Assembly: GCA_910585485.1 (NCBI GenBank)
Contig: CAJUEZ010000035.1
Location: 1-19,980, forward strand
Direction: 5' to 3'
DNA: 19,980 bases
Origin: an uncultured Clostridia bacterium
GTDB lineage: Bacteria; Bacillota; Clostridia; UBA1381
A program made the translations under genes and the position numbers. A model generated the notes under the pieces. The model searched no databases, was not told the origin of the DNA, and saw nothing but the letters and a program-made list of their open reading frames with translations. Below are positions 14,041-19,980 of the stretch, piece by piece. The number at the start of each line of letters is the position of its first letter. Within the stretch, counting starts at the first letter, position 1.

Positions 14041-15711
14041 TCAGCTTTGTATCAGATATTTGCTCAGAACCTTATCCTTAATAGCTGAAACATCTGTTTC
14101 AATTACTTTTTTTCTTATGGGCAGAATTGCGTTGGGAGTAACAGAAAGTTCATCAATTCCCATGGCGAGAAATACCTCGGTAAGTTCTAAGTCAGCGCCG
14201 AGTTCGCCGCATATTCCGACCCATGTATTATTTTTGTGAGCGTTTTGAGTGACCGTATTGATAAGGCGAAGAACAGCTGTGTGGTGCGCGTCACAGAAAT
14301 CGCCTATATCGGGATTTTGACGGTCAGCTGCCAGTGTGTACTGAGTGAGGTCGTTAGTTCCTATTGAGAAGAAGTCAAGATGCTTTGACAGTATATCGCT
14401 TGTGACAGCCGCGGCGGGAGTTTCAATCATACAACCAAGTTCAATATGATTGGAGTATGCGATGCCCTCGCTGTCAAGTTCCGCTTTGACCTCATCGATT
14501 ATTTCCAAAACCTTTAGAATTTCCCACTCAGAAGCAATCATAGGGAACATTATTGCGAGTCTGCCGAATACTGAAGCGCGGTAAAGCGCGCGAAGCTGCG
14601 TTTTGAATATATCAGGTCTTTTCAGACAAATTCTTATTGCGCGTATTCCCATTGCGGGATTTTCTTCTTTAGGCATATTAAAATATCCCACCTGCTTGTC
14701 AGCACCGATGTCGAGCGTTCTTATAATGACACGCTTATTGACCATTTTTGAAAGGACTTCCTTATACGCGCCGAACTGTACATCCTCGGAAGGGTAATCC
14801 TTGCTTTCGAGATACAGAAATTCACTTCTGAAAAGACCTATTCCCTCGGCGTCGTTTTTCAACACGCTTCCCACATCAAGAACATTTCCTATATTCGCGA
14901 ATAAATCAATACGCTGTCCGTCTTTGGTAACGCTCTCACATCCCTTAAGTTTTTCAAGAAATTTTGTTTGCTCCTCAATTTCTTGTTTCTTTTTGGTCAG
15001 TTTTTTTACTGTTTCCTCATCGGGATCAATATACATCGTGCCTGTAAAACCATCAACAATCGCTCTTTTTCCGTTAAACTCGGATTTAAGAGAACCTTTC
15101 GCGCCTATGACGGCGGGAATATTCATCATTCTTGCAAGTATTGAGGTATGAGAGTTTGTAGAACCACCCTCGGTCACAAAAGCAAGTATTTTACTTTTGT
15201 CAAACTGCACCGTTTCACTGGGCGCAAGGTCGTCGGCTACTATAATAACAGGCTCACTTGTGACAATGCCGCCGTTATCCTTGCCTGACAGTATTTTAAT
15301 AAGTCTTTCGGAAACATCTTTCACGTCCGCGCTTCTCTCGCGCATGTAGTCGTCATCCATAGCCTTGAACATCTGAACGAAGTTATCGCATGTCTGCCCC
15401 ACGGCGGTTTCAGCGTTAATCAGTTGGTCTGTTATAATATTTTTTATGGATTCTATATAGTCCAAATCCTCCAGCATCATTTGATGTATTTGAAAAATCA
15501 TAGCGTTGGATTCCCCAACTTCTGATATGGCTTTGTCATACAGCATTCCCAACTCTTCAATCGCCTTTTTGCGGGCAATTTCAAAACGGGCTATCTCATC
15601 ATCACTGCTTTCGATATGATGACGTTTTATAGTGCTTTCTTCACGACTGAAAACAAAAACAGGACCAAAAGCAACTCCCGTGCAGACTGTTTTACCGGAA
15701 ATGGTAATCAT
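14041..15711 (-). CDS. ptsI: PTS phosphoenolpyruvate-protein phosphotransferase, enzyme I
   Basis: Enzyme I takes phosphate from phosphoenolpyruvate and passes it to HPr, the first step of all PTS sugar uptake. With the ATG at 15711 the protein is 556 residues, close to the usual 570. The phosphorylated histidine is His188 in GGSTNSHTSILAR. The PEP-binding domain shows GIGLFRSEFLYL near residue 291, ARG-like pieces in PAMGIRAIR, IGTNDLTQYTLAADR near residue 450, and the conserved Cys501 in GICGELGAD. The SD site favours ATG 15711 (9 nt spacing) over an upstream TTG at 15717 (3 nt spacing). No ptsH or sugar-specific EII gene is adjacent, so the gene seems monocistronic. Confidence 0.96.
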   Translation of the reverse strand: MITISGKTVCTGVAFGPVFVFSREESTIKRHHIESSDDEIARFEIARKKAIEELGMLYDKAISEVGESNAMIFQIHQMMLEDLDYIESIKNIITDQLINAETAVGQTCDNFVQMFKAMDDDYMRERSADVKDVSERLIKILSGKDNGGIVTSEPVIIVADDLAPSETVQFDKSKILAFVTEGGSTNSHTSILARMMNIPAVIGAKGSLKSEFNGKRAIVDGFTGTMYIDPDEETVKKLTKKKQEIEEQTKFLEKLKGCESVTKDGQRIDLFANIGNVLDVGSVLKNDAEGIGLFRSEFLYLESKDYPSEDVQFGAYKEVLSKMVNKRVIIRTLDIGADKQVGYFNMPKEENPAMGIRAIRICLKRPDIFKTQLRALYRASVFGRLAIMFPMIASEWEILKVLEIIDEVKAELDSEGIAYSNHIELGCMIETPAAAVTSDILSKHLDFFSIGTNDLTQYTLAADRQNPDIGDFCDAHHTAVLRLINTVTQNAHKNNTWVGICGELGADLELTEVFLAMGIDELSVTPNAILPIRKKVIETDVSAIKDKVLSKYLIQS

Positions 15712-15720
15712 AAGCAAATT

Positions 15721-15728
15721 CCTCCTTT
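15721..15728 (-). promoter_or_regulatory. Strong ribosome site that sets the ptsI start
   Basis: Read on the minus strand, AAAGGAGG ends 9 nt before the ATG at 15711. An upstream in-frame TTG would be only 3 nt from it, too close for normal initiation. Confidence 0.8.
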
Positions 15729-15777
15729 CAGAATTGTTATCTATATATTTTTAATATTCTCATAGCGGTATGTATAT

Positions 15778-15806
15778 ATTATATACTATTTTTTACAAAA
15801 AGAAAA
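15778..15806 (-). promoter_or_regulatory. Possible ptsI promoter
   Basis: On the minus strand a perfect TATAAT (15783-15778) is preceded 17 nt upstream by only a weak TTTTCT -35 element (15806-15801). The surrounding DNA is very AT-rich. Positional fit is good, but the -35 match is poor. Confidence 0.4.
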
Positions 15807-15910
15807 GATTTAGCGGAAAAATCTGTGCATATTTTTATTAGAAATTCAACAGCGATACTTGGTAAATTTGTATAATTACATTTTAATGGGTATAAAGTGC
15901 AATAAATATA

Positions 15911-15939
15911 TTGAATATGAAAAAAAAATGTGATATTAT
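15911..15939 (+). promoter_or_regulatory. Promoter of the malic enzyme operon
   Basis: TTGAAT (15911-15916) and TATTAT (15934-15939) are separated by 17 nt. TG at 15931-15932 gives an extended -10. The predicted start near 15946 leaves a leader of about 58 nt. The remaining divergent gap toward ptsI is AT-rich, and no operator was recognised in it. Confidence 0.7.
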
Positions 15940-15983
15940 AGTTGTAATTGTATATTTTAGCTAAATTATTTGATTGGTTTTGG

Positions 15984-15989
15984 AAGGAG
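15984..15989 (+). promoter_or_regulatory. Ribosome site of the malic enzyme gene with long spacing
   Basis: AAGGAG stands 14 nt before the ATG at 16004. An in-frame TAA at 15995-15997 rules out any upstream start, so this long spacing is genuine and mirrors that of nadA. Confidence 0.6.
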
Positions 15990-16003
15990 CGTCATAAGAT
16001 AAT

Positions 16004-17176
16004 ATGGACAAGAAAGAATTTGCGCTTAAACAGCATGAAGAATGGAATGGAAAAATAGAGGTGGTATCACGGGCGAAGGTGACTAACAGAGGCGAACTTT
16101 CTGTCGCGTATACACCGGGTGTCGCTGAACCGTGTATTGAAATATCAAAAGATACGAATCTATCTTATAAGTACACGCGCCGCGGAAATCTCGTGGCGGT
16201 AATAACGGACGGTACGGCAGTTCTCGGACTTGGTGACATAGGACCTGAGGCAGGTATGCCGGTAATGGAGGGCAAATGCGCGCTTTTTAAAACATTTGCT
16301 GACGTGGACGCGTTCCCGCTTTGCGTGCGTTCAAAGGATGTTGATGAGATTGTAAACTGCGTTAAGCTGATAGCGGGATCGTTCGGCGGAATAAACCTTG
16401 AGGATATTTCCGCGCCGAGATGTATTGAAATTGAAAGAAGGCTGAAAGAAGAATGCGATATTCCTGTATTTCATGACGATCAGCATGGAACGGCTGTCGT
16501 TGTGCTTGCCTCTGTGCTGAATGCGCTTAAGGTTGTGGGGAAAGATATAAAAGATATAAAGGCTGTTGTAAACGGCGCGGGCAGCGCGGGAATGGCTATA
16601 ACGAGACTTCTTGTTTCAAGAGGACTTAAAAATGTTATTATGTGTGATAAATTCGGTTCACTATACCGCGGAAACGAGCAAATGAACAGTGAACAGGCAA
16701 AGCTTGCTCAGCTTACAAACCCCGATAATCTTGACGTGCAGCTTAGCGAAGCTATAGTAGGCGCAGATTTGTTCATCGGTGTTTCGGCGCCGGGAATACT
16801 GACAGAGGAAATGGTGTCAAAAATGGCGAGTGATCCTGTAGTTTTCGCTATGGCAAATCCGATTCCTGAAATTATGCCCGACGCTGCGAAAAAAGCGGGA
16901 GTAAGAGTTATTGGCACAGGAAGAAGTGATTTCCCGAATCAGATAAATAATGTTCTCGCTTTCCCCGGAATATTTAGAGGTGCGCTTGATGTAAGAGCAA
17001 GTGACATAAACGATGAGATGAAAATTGCCGCGGCGCAGGCTATAGCGGATATTATAAAAGATGATGAACTTAACGAGGAATACATAATCCCGGACGCTTT
17101 TGACAAGCGAGTGGCTGAAAATGTTGCCAAAGCTGTAGCAAAGGCGGCGCGTGATACGGGTGTTGCCCGAGTATAA
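16004..17176 (+). CDS. Malic enzyme, short NAD(P)-dependent form
   Basis: Malic enzyme oxidatively decarboxylates malate to pyruvate. The 390-residue protein is the short bacterial form without the phosphotransacetylase-like C-terminal domain of MaeB. The catalytic Tyr36 (VAYTPGV), general-base Lys91 (EGKCALFK), and metal/substrate region GGINLEDISAPRC (about 128-140) with VFHDDQHGT (Asp158-Asp159) are all present. The dinucleotide loop is GAGSAG at 191-196, and Asp215 at the end of the next strand (MCDKFG) leans toward NAD+ over NADP+. That cofactor call is an inference. The gene ends 16 nt before a PL26-like gene, with no terminator. That neighbour is unusual for a malic enzyme and suggests a common transcript. 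Confidence 0.95.
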   Translation: MDKKEFALKQHEEWNGKIEVVSRAKVTNRGELSVAYTPGVAEPCIEISKDTNLSYKYTRRGNLVAVITDGTAVLGLGDIGPEAGMPVMEGKCALFKTFADVDAFPLCVRSKDVDEIVNCVKLIAGSFGGINLEDISAPRCIEIERRLKEECDIPVFHDDQHGTAVVVLASVLNALKVVGKDIKDIKAVVNGAGSAGMAITRLLVSRGLKNVIMCDKFGSLYRGNEQMNSEQAKLAQLTNPDNLDVQLSEAIVGADLFIGVSAPGILTEEMVSKMASDPVVFAMANPIPEIMPDAAKKAGVRVIGTGRSDFPNQINNVLAFPGIFRGALDVRASDINDEMKIAAAQAIADIIKDDELNEEYIIPDAFDKRVAENVAKAVAKAARDTGVARV

Positions 17177-17192
17177 TCTGGAGGTAAAAAGG

Positions 17193-19805
17193 ATGAAAAG
17201 TATAAAATTGCATTGGCTTGACGGACGTGAAAAGGGCGGATACGTCACTTTCGGAGTGCCCTGGAATAAGGGAGAAAAAAAAGACGATGTTTGTTATAAT
17301 CTTTTCGATGACAAGGGAGAAGTTATAGCTTTTGAGGAAGAGCCTATAGCATATTATCCTGACGGAAGCGTAAAGTGGAGTTCATACACGGCAAAAATTG
17401 AAAACACCGATAGCGTCGAATTGCGTAATGACGGTGTAAGCGTCACTGTCGGCGGAAATGTTGTCACAGAAACGGACAGCGAATTTACTGTGAATAACGG
17501 CGCGTTTAAGGTAGTGTTCCCCAAATCGGGCAAAACTCTGATGAAGACAGCGTATGCGGAAGCGTCTTTGAAAGTTATAAAGGAATTAAGAAGTGAGAAA
17601 GACGGTATTGAGATAAAGAAAATGGTGCCGTATTATGGTGATATTGAAGAAGTGTCGATAGAACACAGCGGCTCGCTTGCAACAACCGTGAAAATTGCAG
17701 GTACGCATAAAAGCGCGGACGGTGATTCGTTTTTGCGGTATATAATCAGATTTTCTTTGTATTACGGGGATAAGAAAGTAAAAATAATGCACACATTCCT
17801 ATATGACGGCAATGAAGCAACAGACTTTATCAAGGGAGTGGGAGTTGAATTTTCACGTGGAATGGAAGGTAAACTCTATAATCGCCGTATAAAGATTACG
17901 GGTGACCACGGTGTTATGCATGAGGCAATGCAGATGCTTAATTTGTGGAGACCGAGGCTTGGACCGTCAATCGGAATACAGCCGGTACATTCAAGACAGC
18001 TTGCGGGAGAGACAATCACGCTTGACGGACTTACTGATTTGAGAAACGGAAATCCTGTGACAGAAGAGGAAATTGATAATGTTACAAAGTGGGACAGCTA
18101 CCGTTTGCAGCAGATTTCTCCTGATAGTTTTGAGGTTAAGAAAAGTACAGGACACAAGGAGTGCGCGTTCATAAAGGCAAACTGGGGCAAGAGATCAAAA
18201 GGACTTGTGTATATAGCTGATGAGAACAGTGGCTTAGCAGTTTGTATGCGTGATTTTTGGCAGAAGTATCCGACGTCAATTTATGCTGACGGGCTTTGCG
18301 GTGAAAATGCTAAGCTTACGGCATGGATTGTTCCGCCGGATGCCGCGGCGCAGGATATGCGCCATTATGATGTGATTGCGCATGACCAGACGTATTACGA
18401 GGGATTTCCGGAGATAGGCGCGTCCGCGTATGGTATTGCGAATACAAATGAAATGACTGTTTATATGTATGATTGCGTGCCGTCTGATGAAGAACTTATG
18501 CGCCAGGCTGACAGAACGCAAAAACCGCCTGTGCTTGTTGCGGACCCTGAGTATTATCATGAGACAAAAGCGATGGGTAACTGGAGTCTTATAAAAAAGG
18601 ATACACCTTTGAAAAAATGGCTTGAAAAGGAACTTGACAAAGCTTTTGAGTTTTATAAAAACGAGGTTGAGCAGCGTCATTGGTATGGTTTATGGGATTA
18701 CGGCGACATAATGCACACATATGACGCTCAGCGCCACTGTTGGAAATATGATCTTGGCGGCTACGCGTGGCAGAATACGGAACTTGTTCCGACACTTTGG
18801 CTGTGGCTCGCGTTTATGCGCAGCGGCAGAGAGGATATTTTCACAATGGCTGAAGCTATGAGTCGTCATAGTTCTGATGTGGATATATATCATTTCGGCG
18901 ATTTGAAGGGACTTGGCAGCCGTCACAACGTTGTGCATTGGGGAGATTCTTGCAAAGAACCGCGTATTGCTATGGCGGGACACCATCGAGCAATGTATTT
19001 CCTTCTTGGCGGAGATTATAGATTAAGAGATGTTTTTGACGATGTTAAGGATGCGGACTTTGCCACAATAAAAACAGACCCGTTGCGTTACTCGTATAGA
19101 GGGGTTGAGAGCAAATTGCCGACACACGCGAGAAGCGGACCTGATTGGTCAACTTATTGTTCAAATTGGTATATGCAGTGGGAAATGTACGGCGATGAAA
19201 GATATAAGGACAAAATTCTTGTCGGTTTAAACGATTTGAAAAAAGCACCGCTGCGTCTTATGTCGGGAACGAATTTTGAATATGATCCCCAAAGCGGACA
19301 TCTCGGATATATCGGTGAAAATGCCGCGGGCGGCTCGCACCTTGCAATTTGTATGGGAGGTCCGCAGACATGGTTTGAACTTGAAGAACTTTTAGAAGAC
19401 GCGGAATTCAAAGATATGCTTATAGATTACGGGAAATTCTACTTCCTGCCGCCGGAGAAAAAACGCGAGAAGTCAAACGGCTTAATAAGCGGCGAAGGTT
19501 TTGCATATCCTTATATGGCATCATCTATAGCGGCATACGCGGCGAATAAGACGGATGATAGAAAATTGGCATATCAGGTTTGGCAGGTGCTTATACATTC
19601 TCTTGCAGGTAAGGATAAGAAGGATAATTTTGATACTGCCATACTAAAAAATTATTTTAATAATGAAAACTTAGACGAAATGTTCTGGATTTCAACCAAC
19701 TTCACGGCACAGTGGTGTCTGAATGTCATTTGCGCGCTTGAATTTACACAGAATATGATGGAAGACAATAAAGAAGATTATGAATGGGAAGATTGGGTGA
19801 AATAA
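17193..19805 (+). CDS. Intracellular exo-rhamnogalacturonan lyase-family protein (PL26/YetA-like)
   Basis: The 870-residue protein resembles the PcRGLX/YetA family: an N-terminal beta-sandwich, a middle beta domain and a C-terminal alpha/alpha toroid. Visible marks are LHWLDGRE (6-13), GVPWNKG (about 21-27) and YYPDGSVKWSS (about 54-64). A long conserved block starts near 496 (HWYGLWDYGDIMHTYD, then GGYAWQNTELVP). Further blocks are RHSSDVDIYHFG, then SRHNVVHWGDSCKEPR near 576 and HARSGPDWSTY. Fungal PL26 enzymes release unsaturated disaccharides from the end of the rhamnogalacturonan I backbone. The bacterial relatives are poorly characterised, so substrate is inferred. There is no signal peptide, implying action on imported oligosaccharides. 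A GGAGG 8 nt before the ATG at 17193 fixes the start; an ATG at 17151 lies inside the malic enzyme gene and is rejected. Confidence 0.8.
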   Translation: MKSIKLHWLDGREKGGYVTFGVPWNKGEKKDDVCYNLFDDKGEVIAFEEEPIAYYPDGSVKWSSYTAKIENTDSVELRNDGVSVTVGGNVVTETDSEFTVNNGAFKVVFPKSGKTLMKTAYAEASLKVIKELRSEKDGIEIKKMVPYYGDIEEVSIEHSGSLATTVKIAGTHKSADGDSFLRYIIRFSLYYGDKKVKIMHTFLYDGNEATDFIKGVGVEFSRGMEGKLYNRRIKITGDHGVMHEAMQMLNLWRPRLGPSIGIQPVHSRQLAGETITLDGLTDLRNGNPVTEEEIDNVTKWDSYRLQQISPDSFEVKKSTGHKECAFIKANWGKRSKGLVYIADENSGLAVCMRDFWQKYPTSIYADGLCGENAKLTAWIVPPDAAAQDMRHYDVIAHDQTYYEGFPEIGASAYGIANTNEMTVYMYDCVPSDEELMRQADRTQKPPVLVADPEYYHETKAMGNWSLIKKDTPLKKWLEKELDKAFEFYKNEVEQRHWYGLWDYGDIMHTYDAQRHCWKYDLGGYAWQNTELVPTLWLWLAFMRSGREDIFTMAEAMSRHSSDVDIYHFGDLKGLGSRHNVVHWGDSCKEPRIAMAGHHRAMYFLLGGDYRLRDVFDDVKDADFATIKTDPLRYSYRGVESKLPTHARSGPDWSTYCSNWYMQWEMYGDERYKDKILVGLNDLKKAPLRLMSGTNFEYDPQSGHLGYIGENAAGGSHLAICMGGPQTWFELEELLEDAEFKDMLIDYGKFYFLPPEKKREKSNGLISGEGFAYPYMASSIAAYAANKTDDRKLAYQVWQVLIHSLAGKDKKDNFDTAILKNYFNNENLDEMFWISTNFTAQWCLNVICALEFTQNMMEDNKEDYEWEDWVK

Positions 19806-19883
19806 ATTATAAACACACAAGAAAAAGGTATTCAGTATTGGCAGTGTTACTAAGAGAGCCGCTTTTGGAAAAGGAGTGTTTTT

Positions 19884-19980
19884 GTGGAAATTAAAGAGTT
19901 TTTTTTGAAAAATCCAAAGGCGGCACTGGGATTTTCAGGCGGTGTGGATTCCGCCTATCTGCTGTACGCGGCTAAAAAAT
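19884..19980 (+). CDS. larE: LarE-like ATP-dependent sacrificial sulfur transferase (5' part only)
   Basis: The frame opens with GTG 7 nt after a GGAG (AAAAGGAG) ribosome site and runs off the window after 32 codons. The piece reads MEIKEFFLKNPKAALGFSGG, then continues with VDSAYLLYAA. The SGGVDSA PP-loop at residues 18-24 binds ATP, and the preceding EFF...NPKAALGF pattern is typical of LarE. LarE gives sulfur to make the nickel-pincer nucleotide of lactate racemase and related hydroxy-acid racemases. Other PP-loop enzymes (GuaA, NadE, TilS) are less likely from this N-terminus. The 78-nt gap from the PL26-like gene holds no terminator or clear promoter, so it may share the transcript. Confidence 0.75.
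   Translation, partial: MEIKEFFLKNPKAALGFSGGVDSAYLLYAAKK

Noticed and set aside
17151..17192. Upstream ATG for the PL26-like protein
   Set aside because: It lies within the malic enzyme gene; GGAGG 8 nt before the ATG at 17193 and the LHWLDG family start support the later codon.
19806..19883. Promoter or terminator before larE
   Set aside because: A TTGGCA-like element at about 19838 has no -10 at the right distance, and no GC-rich hairpin with a T tract was found.
1..19980. Mobile elements, CRISPR arrays, phage or toxin-antitoxin genes
   Set aside because: No transposase, integrase, direct-repeat array or paired small toxin/antitoxin frames could be found on either strand.

Overview
The window reads as a piece of chromosome from a low-GC, Gram-positive, anaerobic-type bacterium, most likely a Clostridia-class Firmicute. 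The basis is strong AAGGAGG-type ribosome sites, SigA-type TTGACA/TATAAT promoters with 16-17 nt spacers, a NiaR-type NAD repressor, a TenI-like protein, PTS enzyme I, and metabolic genes of clostridial type. A gut, pectin-using lifestyle is suggested by L-arabinose isomerase and an intracellular rhamnogalacturonan-lyase-family protein, but the species cannot be named from this sequence. No rRNA, tRNA, insertion sequence, phage gene or CRISPR array was seen.

Layout. (1) 1-4645 is the edge of a surface-polysaccharide cluster. A lipid-linked polysaccharide flippase (running off the left edge) and a GT2 glycosyltransferase lie on the minus strand. A second GT2 glycosyltransferase and a polysaccharide pyruvyl-transferase-family protein lie on the plus strand. 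The two halves diverge from back-to-back promoters and the plus half ends at a strong terminator. (2) 4672-8372 is a complete de novo NAD operon, nadA-nadB-nadC-niaR. Its -35 box lies inside a perfect 20-bp palindrome that fits a NiaR operator, and it closes with a perfect-palindrome terminator. (3) 8442-8648 is a small unrecognised gene. (4) 8655-11586 is a thiazole-only thiamin operon, thiS-thiG-thiH-tenI. It is led by a short hairpin-plus-U-tract RNA that fits the thiS-motif (HMP-PP) riboswitch, in which the aptamer is buried in the terminator. (5) 11583-14025 holds araA, with its own promoter overlapping the tenI stop, then a lipoprotein with a ComEC-type metallo-beta-lactamase domain, ending at a bidirectional terminator. 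(6) 14041-15711, minus strand, is ptsI without ptsH beside it. (7) 15911-19980 is a malic enzyme, a PL26/YetA-like protein and the start of larE. They are closely spaced and show no terminator between them.

How the parts work together. The NAD operon makes nicotinate mononucleotide from aspartate and encodes its own probable niacin-sensing repressor. The thiamin operon makes only the thiazole half of the vitamin. A leader that senses the pyrimidine half (HMP-PP) would match thiazole synthesis to pyrimidine supply. thiF, thiE, thiC, thiD and thiM are not in the window. araA and the PL26-like protein point to use of pectin fragments (arabinan side chains and the rhamnogalacturonan backbone). 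The malic enzyme/larE pairing raises the question of hydroxy-acid (for example D-malate) racemisation nearby. The most interesting item is the compact thiS leader RNA and the gene set it controls. No wholly new system could be demonstrated.
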